Of a stretch of DNA of 64,000 nucleotides, positions 17,556-27,001 are shown in pieces (the stretch's first letter is position 1; each line of letters opens with the position of its first letter). The notes beneath the pieces were generated by a model. The model did no database searches and was not told the origin of the DNA. It worked only from the letters and a program-made list of their open reading frames with translations. Position numbers and translations under genes: made by a program. The stretch covers positions 1 to 64,000 of the forward strand of contig CALVAQ010000006.1 of the NCBI GenBank assembly GCA_944325595.1. Direction: 5' to 3'. The DNA is from Candidatus Gastranaerophilales bacterium (GTDB lineage: Bacteria > Cyanobacteriota > Vampirovibrionia > Gastranaerophilales > Gastranaerophilaceae).

Positions 17556-19262
17556 ATGAGTATTGGAAAAGTAAACACGATATCTTTCAAGTCTGCACAG
17601 GTAAACATTGTCTCAATGGCCGACAATCACGGCGACATTCTCGGAATGCCGCAGGTAATCAAAGCTATTCAGATGAACAAAAAAGACATGTTTGAAAAAT
17701 CATCTGAACCCAGCACGCTAAATCTTTTTGCAATAGCCGGAGACTTTTTTATCAATCCGAACAAAAAAGGTTTTTTAACCAACCCTGAATTTAGCAACGG
17801 AGATGTCCAATACAACTTTTTAACAAAAATGGTCTATACAGCAAAAATGGCAGCAGGCAGAAACAACAAGTTTGATGCGGTTTACACTCCGGGAAATCAC
17901 TGCTTTGACGGCGGTGATGAATGGCTTTTGAAAAAATTTGAAAGAGCACCATTGAGCGTTATTTTAACCAATTTAAACAAAAAAGAATCTCCCATTGCCA
18001 ACAAATTGATTAGAGAGAAAGAAAATGTAACTACATACAAAATCTACGATATTCCGGACAGCAAAAATCCTGAAAAAGTAAACAAACTGCTTATGCTTGG
18101 AATAACAATACCGAGTATGAATTATTACAACCCCGGATTGCTAAAAAAAACAAAATTCTATGATAACTCAAACAAAAATGATGCACTGCTTGAAGAAAGA
18201 GACTTGAGAAAGACAATACGTGTAATCAAATACTATATTGCTCAGTTTAAACAAAAGTATCCCGACAGTGTAGTTGTAGCAATGGCACACACTGGAAACA
18301 AAATTTCTTCACTGCTTGCTGAAAAAATCCCGTCAATTGATTTAATTCTAAACGGACACGACCACAAAGAGTTTGAGATTTTAAAAGGAAAGACTCTTAT
18401 TCTCTCGCACGGTCAAAATAACAAATTTATAAGAAGCGTTCAAATCAAATTCGATGACAACGGAAAACTATCAGAAATTCGTGACAGAAAATATGACACG
18501 GACAAATACGATCCTATAGCAAGAAAAGATGCAAAACTTCAAGACTTTATTAATGTAAATATCAAAAAAGATTTAGTTCCGCTCGTTCATTTCAAAAACA
18601 AATCAGGACAAACAGAAGAACTTGTTTTGAGCGATTCAATTAGATATTCAAACAGTGTACTTGCAAACTATATCACCAGCGCAATCAAAAGAGCGGTAAA
18701 AACAGAATATCCCGAAATTAACGTTGTGGGAATACCATCCACAATATTCCGAAACGGACTCAAGAGCAACGAAAGAAGAAGCACCTTCAACAATATTGAT
18801 TTAATGAAAATGTTTGACGGAGTGAGCGAAAACCTGTCTATGGTCAGAATCGGAAAAATTACGGGAGAAGAGCTATTTAATTTAGTTCTGGAAAATGTAC
18901 AAAACAATCTGAAATCAAAAACGAGAAATGCCATAATCCAATGGTCTGATATTCAGATTAACAGAACGCTTGTTAAAGAAATAAATGAAGGAAAATCCAC
19001 AAAACCATACACAGAAGCAATAAAAATAAGAAATCAACATACGAGAAAATTTGAAAATATCAATTTCAACAGAGAATACACTGTCTTGCTGTCAGACAAA
19101 TATCTGGTAAAAGACACCGCAAACATAAAATGTCCTGCAAAAATAAGAGACAAATTTAAAGAAATACCGGAGACTTATGATTCGTTACTAAGAAAATATC
19201 TTGAAATGATAAACTACGATGTAAGAATTACGGACAAAACGAGAGAAGAGCGAATACTTTAA
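17556..19262 (+). CDS. Tagged metallophosphatase / 5'-nucleotidase-family protein
   Basis: 568 aa with both halves of the 5'-nucleotidase family. The N-terminal metallophosphatase shows ADNHGD (Asp23-His25), AGDFF (Asp63), GNHCFD (113-118), MAHTG (His245), GHDH (267-270) and LSHGQ (His285), enough for a two-metal site. The C-terminal half is the substrate-binding nucleotidase domain. Family members hydrolyse nucleotides or sugar nucleotides, normally outside the cytoplasm behind a Sec signal peptide. Here no signal peptide exists; the N-terminus is MSIGKVNTISFKSAQ, the window's recurrent tag. There is no strong ribosome-binding site, but a TACAAT lies 4 nt before the ATG. The next gene starts 12 nt downstream, in the same operon. 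Confidence 0.85.
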   Translation: MSIGKVNTISFKSAQVNIVSMADNHGDILGMPQVIKAIQMNKKDMFEKSSEPSTLNLFAIAGDFFINPNKKGFLTNPEFSNGDVQYNFLTKMVYTAKMAAGRNNKFDAVYTPGNHCFDGGDEWLLKKFERAPLSVILTNLNKKESPIANKLIREKENVTTYKIYDIPDSKNPEKVNKLLMLGITIPSMNYYNPGLLKKTKFYDNSNKNDALLEERDLRKTIRVIKYYIAQFKQKYPDSVVVAMAHTGNKISSLLAEKIPSIDLILNGHDHKEFEILKGKTLILSHGQNNKFIRSVQIKFDDNGKLSEIRDRKYDTDKYDPIARKDAKLQDFINVNIKKDLVPLVHFKNKSGQTEELVLSDSIRYSNSVLANYITSAIKRAVKTEYPEINVVGIPSTIFRNGLKSNERRSTFNNIDLMKMFDGVSENLSMVRIGKITGEELFNLVLENVQNNLKSKTRNAIIQWSDIQINRTLVKEINEGKSTKPYTEAIKIRNQHTRKFENINFNREYTVLLSDKYLVKDTANIKCPAKIRDKFKEIPETYDSLLRKYLEMINYDVRITDKTREERIL

Positions 19263-19274
19263 CAGGAGAGAGAA

Positions 19275-20582
19275 ATGAAAGTAAATCTAAATCTGCCGTC
19301 TTATACGGCAGCAAAGCCAAATTTCAAAAGCAACATAACTTTTGATATCGGAGGCTCACAAAGAGAAGGTTCTTGCAAAATATACTATGCATCTACCCCG
19401 AAAGATGAATTGATATACAAAGAAAACACAACAGTAAACGACCTTGGAAACAGCAAGTTCAAAAACAGCGATGATTTTATAAATCAGATAATAAAAAAAA
19501 TCGGAAGAATTCAGAGAGATAACAAAAAAGCAATAAAAGAAAAAGGCTATCCTGCAGATGAAAATGCACTAAAAAATGTAGCAATTTTCATCCCCAGCTA
19601 TACTTCAAAAGACTTCGCTTTTTATCTTCCAAATCACAGAAACTTTGACAACAAACCTTTAAAGGATTTGGATTTCAGTAATTTTAAAGAAAGACTCGAA
19701 GCAAACGGTATAGAAGTTGCACCTGATATGAAATTTAAAGTGCTGCAAGATGCTATGGGAACCGGACTTGCAATGACAAAAAGATTATATCAGCTTGGAA
19801 TGCTTTCGGCAGGCAAATATTATACCGCCTGCATAACCGGAGGCGGCTGCGGAATATCAAACATAGAAGTCGTTGACAAAGATAAAGTTATTGTAAAATC
19901 CTCCGGCAGCAGCTATTTGAGCCAGAGCTTGAGCCTGCAGAAAGTTTCGAGAGCCGGAGCATCAGCACCTGCCGTCATTGAAAACTTCTGCAGAGCGATG
20001 GGATTCAACGATGAATTGATTGATGACATAAAAGCCTGCCACAAAGCCGAATTTACAATGACAGAAGAAACAACCTATCCAAAGAATATTAAAACGCAAA
20101 GGTTGAAAGAACTGCTTCTTGACACGCAAAAATTTGAAATTGCAAAAGAGGACAACGATTCTTTTACTATAAAGATTAAAGATGAATACAAAAACAAATA
20201 CAATATCGCAAGAAGAAATGCTATTGACAAATACTGCCTTGCACTCGCAAGACTTGCTATCATCAAAAAGACCGAAGGCAGCAACGGTATGATTATCACG
20301 GGAACACTCGCAAATGCGGTAAATGATGCAGCAAAGAAAAATTACGGTCCGGGTATTGCAGAATGGACAATGCAGCATTTGACACAGTCTTTCAACTCAT
20401 ATGAACTTGACAAAATGCAAAAAACATACAATTTTCAGGTAATGTGTGATGACAGATTTTTTATTGACAACAACACAGAATGCAAGGAACTTGTCCATAT
20501 TGCGGAATTTGTAAATCCTGAACGTGGAAACTGGCTAAAAATCGATATGAACGAGCTTGCCAAAAATCACGATAACGATTAA
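19275..20582 (+). CDS. Tagged ROK/sugar-kinase-like (ASKHA fold) protein
   Basis: 435 aa, AGGAGAG before the ATG, 12 nt after the nucleotidase. KPNFKSNITF (Lys14 to Phe23) is a form of the N-terminal tag. The middle resembles ROK-type glucokinases: a QDAMGTGLAM segment like the 'NDA..AA' catalytic-aspartate motif, then an ACITGGGCGI turn like the phosphate-binding 'LGTGIGGG', and GASAPAVIENF. A later TGTLANAV could be the adenosine motif. The zinc-binding cysteines of classical ROK proteins are not obvious. A cytoplasmic sugar or nucleoside kinase is a reasonable guess; the resemblance is partial. Paired with the nucleotidase, it could belong to a nucleotide or sugar-phosphate salvage step. 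Confidence 0.7.
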   Translation: MKVNLNLPSYTAAKPNFKSNITFDIGGSQREGSCKIYYASTPKDELIYKENTTVNDLGNSKFKNSDDFINQIIKKIGRIQRDNKKAIKEKGYPADENALKNVAIFIPSYTSKDFAFYLPNHRNFDNKPLKDLDFSNFKERLEANGIEVAPDMKFKVLQDAMGTGLAMTKRLYQLGMLSAGKYYTACITGGGCGISNIEVVDKDKVIVKSSGSSYLSQSLSLQKVSRAGASAPAVIENFCRAMGFNDELIDDIKACHKAEFTMTEETTYPKNIKTQRLKELLLDTQKFEIAKEDNDSFTIKIKDEYKNKYNIARRNAIDKYCLALARLAIIKKTEGSNGMIITGTLANAVNDAAKKNYGPGIAEWTMQHLTQSFNSYELDKMQKTYNFQVMCDDRFFIDNNTECKELVHIAEFVNPERGNWLKIDMNELAKNHDND

Positions 20583-20592
20583 TTTGATATAC

Positions 20593-20624
20593 AAGAAAGC
20601 CCCTTTAAAAAGGGGCTTTCTTTT
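20593..20624. terminator. Bidirectional rho-independent terminator
   Basis: AAGAAAGCCCCTTT and AAAGGGGCTTTCTT pair almost perfectly, with T-runs on both sides. It serves the kinase-like gene on one strand and dapL on the other. Confidence 0.88.
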
Positions 20625-20632
20625 CGTTTTTG

Positions 20633-21805
20633 CTATTTTAAATATGCATTCTCAAATCTTTTCATAGCTTCCACGGTATTTTCCTTTGAACCAAAAGAAG
20701 TAAGTCTGAAGAAGCCTTCCCCGTTTTTACCAAAACCTGCACCGGGAGTTCCTACGATTTGCAAATCATTCAACAGCTTGTCAAAAAACTCCCACGAAGA
20801 CATGTTGTCCGGACATTTCAGCCAGATATACGGAGAATGTTTTCCGCCGACATGCCAGATACCGCATTTTTCAAGAGTATCTGATATTATTTTGGCATTT
20901 TCTTTGTAGTAACCGATATTTTCTTTTATTTCTTTCTGCCCTTCTTCTGTAAATACTGCTTCTGCCGCTCTTTGAACAATATAAGGAACTCCGTTAAATT
21001 TTGTGGTCTGTCGTCTGAGCCACATCTTGTTAAGTTTTTCGAGATTTTTCGGTACAATTGTGTACCCGCATCTGGTGCCGGTAAATCCTGCTGTTTTTGA
21101 CAATGAACAGAATTCTATTGCACAATTTTTTGCACCTTCAATCTCAAATATACTTCTCGGCAAAGAACTATCGGAAATAAAGCATTCATATGCCGCATCA
21201 TACAAAATTACTGCATTTAACGCCAATGCATAATCGACCCATTTTTTTAGCTGTTCTTTGTTATATACAGCTCCCGTCGGATTATTCGGCGAGCAAATGT
21301 ATATTATATCAGCTTTTGCAGACTCGTCCGGCATAGGCAAAAAGCCGTTTTCCTTATTTGCATTAGCAAAAATAACAGTCCTGCCGGCCATTACATTTGT
21401 ATCAACATATACCGGATATACCGGATCAGGAACAAGAACCGTATTTTCTTTTGCAAACAAATCCAAGATATTGCCCAAATCACTTTTGGCTCCGTCTGAT
21501 ATAAATATTTCGTCCAAATCCAAATCAACGTTGTGTGTTTTGTAATATCCTTGAACAGCCGTTCTCAAAAAGTCATATCCCTGCTCGGGTCCGTATCCTC
21601 TGAATGTAGACTGATTTCCCATTTCATCAACAGCTTTGTGCATAGCTTTTATCACAGCATTACACAATGGCAAAGTAACATCACCTATACCAAGACGGAT
21701 TATCTTTGCATCAGGATGAGCGTTTGAAAATTCGTTAACCTTTTTTGCTATTGTTGAAAACAAATAGCTCTGCTCCAGATTTTCATAATTTGTATTTATA
21801 TTCAT
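20633..21805 (-). CDS. dapL: LL-diaminopimelate aminotransferase
   Basis: 390 aa. PLP-dependent class I/II aminotransferase that makes LL-diaminopimelate directly from tetrahydrodipicolinate and glutamate, bypassing the succinylase/acetylase branches. DapL is the typical route in Cyanobacteria and relatives. Seen: RLGIGDVTLPL near the start, FRGYGPEQG, SPNNPTGAV, and the PLP lysine in SLSKTAGFTGTR (Lys237). Strong AAAGGAAG ribosome-binding site. Together with asd at 45728-46744 it places lysine/peptidoglycan precursor synthesis in this genome. The assignment over other aminotransferases rests on the FRGYGPEQGY and SDGAKSD signatures. Confidence 0.93.
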   Translation of the reverse strand: MNINTNYENLEQSYLFSTIAKKVNEFSNAHPDAKIIRLGIGDVTLPLCNAVIKAMHKAVDEMGNQSTFRGYGPEQGYDFLRTAVQGYYKTHNVDLDLDEIFISDGAKSDLGNILDLFAKENTVLVPDPVYPVYVDTNVMAGRTVIFANANKENGFLPMPDESAKADIIYICSPNNPTGAVYNKEQLKKWVDYALALNAVILYDAAYECFISDSSLPRSIFEIEGAKNCAIEFCSLSKTAGFTGTRCGYTIVPKNLEKLNKMWLRRQTTKFNGVPYIVQRAAEAVFTEEGQKEIKENIGYYKENAKIISDTLEKCGIWHVGGKHSPYIWLKCPDNMSSWEFFDKLLNDLQIVGTPGAGFGKNGEGFFRLTSFGSKENTVEAMKRFENAYLK

Positions 21806-21858
21806 AGTCTTCCTTTATAATTTTGTAACAACAAAATTATTTTACTATGAATAAAGGA

Positions 21859-22359
21859 TTAGAGCATATAGTTTTGATAAAGCACCGGCGGAACATATTT
21901 GCATAAAGCTTCTTCAAACCTGTCTATCGGCTCCTCATGCTCACAGACAACAGATTGCATATAGTTTTGACCTGTTATCATTCCGGCACAGACACAAATA
22001 TATAACTCATCAAGATTTCTATATTTTTGTTTAAATTCAGGATCATTGTTTGTATTTCTGACAAACAAACGAACGGCATCTTTGCTTATATCCATTTTTA
22101 TATCTTTACCGTCATATGAACCGTAAATTTCCTTTACTCCGGAAGCTTTAATGCTGTTATATGCATATTCCATCATTTCTTGTATTTCCGGCAGCAAATC
22201 GTTGTCAAGTGTACGTTCTGACGGACCGAACAAGTCAGAAAACCAGCCTTTAAAAGCAACATTTTGTTTATTATTTACAGGATTCTGGACATTTGATTTA
22301 AGGACATTGCTATTTTTATAACTATATGTGTTATATCCTGCATTAATTCTTTGTATCAT
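21859..22359 (-). CDS. Small tagged protein of unknown function
   Basis: 166 aa, AAGGAG before the ATG. After an Asn/Tyr/Ser-rich lead of about 30 residues comes NVAFKGWFSDLFG (Asn33 onward), the fullest form of the tag seen here. The rest is an acidic soluble domain with no recognised motif. It lies upstream of dapL on the same strand with 53 nt between, and faces the permease across about 120 nt. Confidence 0.72.
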   Translation of the reverse strand: MIQRINAGYNTYSYKNSNVLKSNVQNPVNNKQNVAFKGWFSDLFGPSERTLDNDLLPEIQEMMEYAYNSIKASGVKEIYGSYDGKDIKMDISKDAVRLFVRNTNNDPEFKQKYRNLDELYICVCAGMITGQNYMQSVVCEHEEPIDRFEEALCKYVPPVLYQNYML

Positions 22360-22482
22360 ATATACTCCTTCTCTGTTGTGATGACTGTTTTATGGATGCT
22401 AAAAATGCAGTAAATTTTAAATTTTGCTAGAATGATACAACATTTTTACATTTTGGTAAATATTTGTAATAAAATATAAACT

Positions 22483-23844
22483 ATGGCACAAGATTTGAAA
22501 AGAACCTTATCTCTCCCCGATGCAGTTTCGATAGTAGCAGGCTCAATGATAGGCTGCGGAATTTTTATTGTCTCATCGGATATATCAAGACAGGTAAATT
22601 CAGGTCTCCTTCTTATTCTCATTTGGATAATTGCAGGATTTATTACATTGTGCGGAGGGCTTTCATTGTGTGAGCTTGCCTCAAATATTACCGAAGAAGG
22701 CGGACAGTATGTATATTTAAAAAAAATATTCAATGAGCTGATTGCTTTTCTTTACGGCTGGACATTGTTCGGAGTAATACAAACAGGAACTATTGCTGCT
22801 GTGTGTGTCGCTTTTGCAAAATTTTTCGGAATACTGGTTCCTTGCATAAGCACATCTAATATACTTTTTGAGATAGGTAAACTGCATTTTTCGACCCAGC
22901 AGTTGTTTGCAATCTTGACGGTAATACTTCTGAGTTATATCAACTCCAGAGGTATAAAATACGGTGTGCTAACGCAGAACATATTTACGGTAACAAAAGT
23001 GCTTTCATTGGCAGGGCTGGTTGTTGTAGGATTGTTATTCGGCTTCAATGCGCACATTTTGCAGGCGAATTTTCATATGCCTTTTGTTTTTTCTTTTGAA
23101 ACCATTAATATAATGGCGGTCGCAATAGTCGGAGCACTGTTTGCATCTATTACATGGAATAACATTACTTTTATTGCGGGAGAAGTCAAAAATCCGCAAA
23201 GAAATATTCCGAAAGCCCTTGTATACGGTGTTGCATTAGTAGTTTCTTTATATCTGCTGTTAAATATGATATATCTTGGAGTTTTGCCGCTTGATGCAAT
23301 TCAAAATGCACCCCAAGACATAGTAGCAGCAAGGACGGTAAGCGAAATTTTCGGAACCATAGGTAAAGATATCACGGCTGTTATAATAATGATTTCTGCA
23401 TTTGGCTGCGCAAACGGAATGATACTGACCGGTTCACGAGTTTATTACAAAATGGCAAAAGACAGGGCTTTTTTCAGACCGCTTGCCGCAATAAACAGAA
23501 AAACCAAAGTACCCGTAAACTCACTTTGGGCGCAGTGCATATGGATTTGTATTCTTATATTGTGGGGCAACTATTCAGAGCTGCTAGATTTTGTAATATA
23601 TGCTTCTCTGTTGTTTTATATACTTGTAACAGCCGGTATATTTGTATACAGAAAGAAATTTCCTAACAAAAATGTAAAATATCGTGTAAGCAATTTCTTC
23701 CCCGTAACATTTTTGATTCTGGCAACTTATATCGTAATTTGTCTTTCTATATACAAGCCTTTATACACAATACCGGGATTGTTGATAACAATCGCCGGCA
23801 TTCCTGTGTTTTATATCTGGAAAAAATCTAAAGTTGAAATCTAG
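22483..23844 (+). CDS. Amino acid permease (APC family)
   Basis: 453 aa with about twelve hydrophobic helices. The first helix has the family motif VAGSMIGCGIF, with an unwound glycine stretch that binds substrate. Helix 6 contains the 'F..I.W..I..I.GE..NP.R.IP.AL' pattern as FASITWNNITFIAGEVKNP. Such carriers move amino acids across the inner membrane with protons or by exchange. The substrate is not readable. There is no Shine-Dalgarno sequence; TAAAAT ends 7 nt before the ATG, which would give a leaderless or nearly leaderless message. It ends in a 4-nt overlap (CTAG) with the convergent tagged gene. Confidence 0.9.
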   Translation: MAQDLKRTLSLPDAVSIVAGSMIGCGIFIVSSDISRQVNSGLLLILIWIIAGFITLCGGLSLCELASNITEEGGQYVYLKKIFNELIAFLYGWTLFGVIQTGTIAAVCVAFAKFFGILVPCISTSNILFEIGKLHFSTQQLFAILTVILLSYINSRGIKYGVLTQNIFTVTKVLSLAGLVVVGLLFGFNAHILQANFHMPFVFSFETINIMAVAIVGALFASITWNNITFIAGEVKNPQRNIPKALVYGVALVVSLYLLLNMIYLGVLPLDAIQNAPQDIVAARTVSEIFGTIGKDITAVIIMISAFGCANGMILTGSRVYYKMAKDRAFFRPLAAINRKTKVPVNSLWAQCIWICILILWGNYSELLDFVIYASLLFYILVTAGIFVYRKKFPNKNVKYRVSNFFPVTFLILATYIVICLSIYKPLYTIPGLLITIAGIPVFYIWKKSKVEI

Positions 23845-24389
23845 GGAATATAAGCATCGGTCAAGTCCCAGCCTGTACCGCTGATGCCTTCATCAAATTC
23901 TTCCATATTTTCATATTCATCGTCATCACGATAGCAGTCATATTTAGGTCTTTCGTTTTTGCCGCCTGTTTCATCATAGACAAATCTCTGCATACGGCTG
24001 ACTTTTTCTTCTATCAAATCAGAAAGTGCCTGTGAGTCATGATTTTCTATGACCTGATTAAATATATTTACGGATGTATTGTAATATCCGCCGGAAAATC
24101 TTTTTGCAGGGAAGTTGATAAGAATTTCATCCTGATTTCTTGACTGCCAGAAAGATGTTTTTTCACCTTTTACATAAGTCACTGTTGCATCCTTATCCAT
24201 TTTTTCAAAGTAATCTTTGCTTTTTTCAAGAGCAAGCAGCAATATCTCTTTTTGGGGAGCGGAAAGAGGTGAATTGTTTAAATCTTTTTTAAACTCATCA
24301 CTTACAATGAGTTTTTTAAATGATGCATTCTGTTTTTTATTGTGCGAATTACTGTACTGATTTGTACAAGAGAGTGGGGAGATTCTCAT
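23841..24389 (-). CDS. Small tagged protein of unknown function
   Basis: 182 aa, AAGGA 8 nt before the ATG. NASFKKLIVS begins at Asn21 after a polar Ser/Asn-rich lead, matching the tag. The body is mixed alpha/beta, and the C-terminus is strikingly acidic (DDDEYENMEEFDEG) around an invariant-looking tryptophan. No signal peptide, no membrane helix, no recognised family. Confidence 0.72.
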   Translation of the reverse strand: MRISPLSCTNQYSNSHNKKQNASFKKLIVSDEFKKDLNNSPLSAPQKEILLLALEKSKDYFEKMDKDATVTYVKGEKTSFWQSRNQDEILINFPAKRFSGGYYNTSVNIFNQVIENHDSQALSDLIEEKVSRMQRFVYDETGGKNERPKYDCYRDDDEYENMEEFDEGISGTGWDLTDAYIP

Positions 24390-24429
24390 TTTTCATTCCT
24401 TATATTATTACAATGATAGTATACAATTA

Positions 24430-25182
24430 TTATGATGCTTTAGACAAGAAGTCTTCGAATCCTTTAAAAGCCTTATGTTCCTGAGCTTGAGGAATAGGAA
24501 GTTCTTCTTTTATTTCAGGTTTTGTTTTATTCTGCTCAGTATTTGAGTCATTACCTGTAGCTTTTTTTGCTTCTTGCTTATCAAGGTATTTTTTGAAAAC
24601 ACCTGCCAGAGGAGTAGCAAGGAAAGGAACAATCATTCTTTTTGCAATGATTTGAGTAACTACAAGTACTGCGATAACGCCAAATCCGGCTTTTGCGACT
24701 TTGTTTACTTTATTAATTGCAGACTTGATACTTGCATCGCTGCATTTAATGTGTTCTGTAAGTTGAGAGCCGTGAAGCAATTTGTCTGCAGCTTCTCTGT
24801 ACTTTTTGATGTTTTCAGCAGTAGCGGTCAATCCGCCTTTGAACCATTTATCATACATCTTGTCTGACATTTTGTTTACGACCAGACCCAGTGAAAGCTG
24901 TGTTATTACATTCAAAATTCCGTTAGCAAGGTCGATACCTGCCACAAATTTTCTCTTATCTTCCGGAATTCTTTCGTTATGGTAACTCTGAGTAGTGTAG
25001 TAATAGCAGTTAACAATATCTTTTGTGGTTGTAGAAATAAGAGCAAGTGTTTTTGCAATATCAGTAGGATTCTCAGGCATCAGAATCGTAGCGCCTTTAG
25101 TATCCATAATTCTTGATGCGGCTCTGTTAAATGAATCTATTGCTCTTTCCGCAAAACTGGCTTTTACAGGAGTAATCGGCAT
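24430..25182 (-). CDS. Membrane-associated protein with tag-like motifs at both ends
   Basis: 250 aa. Two hydrophobic stretches, near residues 84-106 and 165-195, could be membrane helices separated by a soluble loop. The N-terminus PVKASFAER resembles the tag, and the last 15 residues contain HKAFKGFEDFL, a tag-like Phe-Lys-Gly at the C-terminus. Between the second helix and the tail is a disordered Lys/Asn/Glu/Pro linker. The start codon shares its A with the TAA of the upstream gene (TAATG), with GGAGGG as ribosome-binding site, so the two proteins are made together and probably act together. Confidence 0.7.
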   Translation of the reverse strand: MPITPVKASFAERAIDSFNRAASRIMDTKGATILMPENPTDIAKTLALISTTTKDIVNCYYYTTQSYHNERIPEDKRKFVAGIDLANGILNVITQLSLGLVVNKMSDKMYDKWFKGGLTATAENIKKYREAADKLLHGSQLTEHIKCSDASIKSAINKVNKVAKAGFGVIAVLVVTQIIAKRMIVPFLATPLAGVFKKYLDKQEAKKATGNDSNTEQNKTKPEIKEELPIPQAQEHKAFKGFEDFLSKAS

Positions 25183-26705
25183 TATTTACCCTCCTGTTCT
25201 TTTTTTGCCTGAGCCTTTGCATCACACAATTTAGGGAAGAATTTTTCCATAAATCTGGGATAAGCCCAGTTTAACAATCCGCAGGTGAACGGAAGAATTG
25301 CAAGACCGAACAAAAGACCGCTCAACTTTTTAAAGTTTTTGAATACGCCTTCACGTCTGTTAATTTCGGCTTTGAGCCATCTTTTGACTTTTACGCTTCT
25401 AGCAACTTCATCATAGGTGCTTCCGTGATATCTTATTTCATTAATCTTTTTATCTTTAAGCTTTTCAATAACACGATTTAATTTTTTAATTTCTTTGGCA
25501 TCATCGGTTTTGCTGATTTGTTCTTTAATATTTTCAATATAAGAATTTACAATATCAATTTCTGTTTTATAGATAGTCGGTTTTTTATCCGCTGTTCTGA
25601 TTGTAGGATCATTCAAAATTCTGTCAACTTCTTTTGAGAATTTTTCAGACAGCTTGTTAAACGCTTTTGATGTTTCAACCTTGACGGCTATTTCTTCCGC
25701 AATATCTTTTTTTACAAGGTTAATTGCTTTTTCTTCCGCTGCAGATTCCAGCCGTTTTTTGAAGTCGGAATATTTTACATTTGATTTTTTGAGAGCTTTT
25801 TTGACAGCTGATTTTTTGAAATCTTTTAGTGAATCCGGGATTTCAATTTCTCCTTTTTTCATCTTTTCAAATTTTGCATATGGATCATCCGCTGTCCAGT
25901 CCATTTTTATTTCAAAAAGAGATTTGTCATTTGTATCAACGCCCATCTCTCTTAACACTTCAGGAAACGCAGCGTTTCTTGCTTTGTTCAGCTCATCCGG
26001 TCTCACATATTCCAAATCTTTAATTTCTTCCAGTTTAGTCGGATGGAACCAGTCTACGACTTTTCCTTTTTCATTTCTCAAAACTGAAGTCGTGATTGGT
26101 TTATCTTCTTTAACAAGATTTCTCAATTTTACTTTTTGATTATAGAAGATATCTCCTCTCGCATCATTTATAATATCTTCAATATATTGTTTTTTAGTTC
26201 TGCCTTTATAGAAAGATTTATCAAGTTCATCCGGTGTATGCCCCAGAGCAAAGAACTCTCTGATATCTTGTTCATGTTTTGCTTTTGCGTACGCTTTCAA
26301 AAGACTTCTGGGAGGGTTGGAGCTCAAATCTATTCGTCTGACTTTACCTGATGCTGCCCATTTATCTAACATATGGTTGTATGCTGTCATAACCGGCAAT
26401 TGAACACCAAGTGCAAGACATGCTGAAAGCGGCTGCCTCAATGCAGAATAAGCTTTTACTTTAGGATCTTCATCAGAAAGAGGGTTAAATCTGATAAAAA
26501 TAGGTGCAACACCTGCTGTACCTACAGCAGTAACTATATTGTTAAGGTTTTCACCGTTATTCGCTCCAAGTTTGTATAACCCGTTGAGTTTTTTAGGTGT
26601 GAGCATGCTGACGGCTCTGTTTATACTTCTGTCTACAACATAATTTCCGAAAGCCGGACTCGTATTAACACTGGAATAACTGTTGTAATTTCCCTGGATT
26701 TTCAT
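25182..26705 (-). CDS. Large tagged membrane-associated protein of unknown function
   Basis: 507 aa, AAGGTGG 4 nt before the ATG. It starts with a Ser/Asn/Tyr-rich lead and SPAFGNYV (Ser16 on), a variant of the tag. Hydrophobic segments lie near residues 54-72 (IVTAVGTAGVAPIFIRF), near 85-110 (ALRQPLSACLALGVQLPVM) and near 465-490 (LLFGLAILPFTCGLLNWA). Between them is a 300-residue highly charged Lys/Glu helical region that could be coiled coil. No family recognised. The segment order (hydrophobic pair, long charged arm, single C-terminal helix) suggests a membrane-tethered scaffold. It is first in a two-gene unit with the 250-aa membrane protein. Confidence 0.7.
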   Translation of the reverse strand: MKIQGNYNSYSSVNTSPAFGNYVVDRSINRAVSMLTPKKLNGLYKLGANNGENLNNIVTAVGTAGVAPIFIRFNPLSDEDPKVKAYSALRQPLSACLALGVQLPVMTAYNHMLDKWAASGKVRRIDLSSNPPRSLLKAYAKAKHEQDIREFFALGHTPDELDKSFYKGRTKKQYIEDIINDARGDIFYNQKVKLRNLVKEDKPITTSVLRNEKGKVVDWFHPTKLEEIKDLEYVRPDELNKARNAAFPEVLREMGVDTNDKSLFEIKMDWTADDPYAKFEKMKKGEIEIPDSLKDFKKSAVKKALKKSNVKYSDFKKRLESAAEEKAINLVKKDIAEEIAVKVETSKAFNKLSEKFSKEVDRILNDPTIRTADKKPTIYKTEIDIVNSYIENIKEQISKTDDAKEIKKLNRVIEKLKDKKINEIRYHGSTYDEVARSVKVKRWLKAEINRREGVFKNFKKLSGLLFGLAILPFTCGLLNWAYPRFMEKFFPKLCDAKAQAKKEQEGK

Positions 26706-26904
26706 CTTTCCACCTTAAACACACTTCCATATATATTAAAAGTTATAAAAATAAAAATTGCGCATATTTCAGTCAATTATTAAGATATTTTAAGACTAAT
26801 TTTTCCCTGCCATGACGAATAGATGACAAAAATAATTTTACAACAAAAAAAACAAAAAAACTTTAACTTATATTAAAAAATATATTAAATAAACTTAATT
26901 TTCT

Positions 26905-26949
26905 TTACTATTTAATATTTTTAAAATAGTATTAATAGTAAGTTATAAT
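26905..26949 (+). promoter_or_regulatory. ftsZ promoter region with repeated AATAGTA boxes
   Basis: TATAAT at 26944-26949 lies about 50 nt before the ftsZ start. Directly upstream are AATAGTA at 26925-26931 and AATAGTAA at 26934-26941, plus their inverse TTACTATT at 26905-26912. The boxes overlap where the -35 element would be, so they may be an operator. The rest of 26706-27001 is plain AT-rich DNA. Confidence 0.45.
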
Positions 26950-27001
26950 AACATAACCTTTCACGTAAAAAAGATGTATTAGATTGAAAGAGGTCAAATA
27001 A

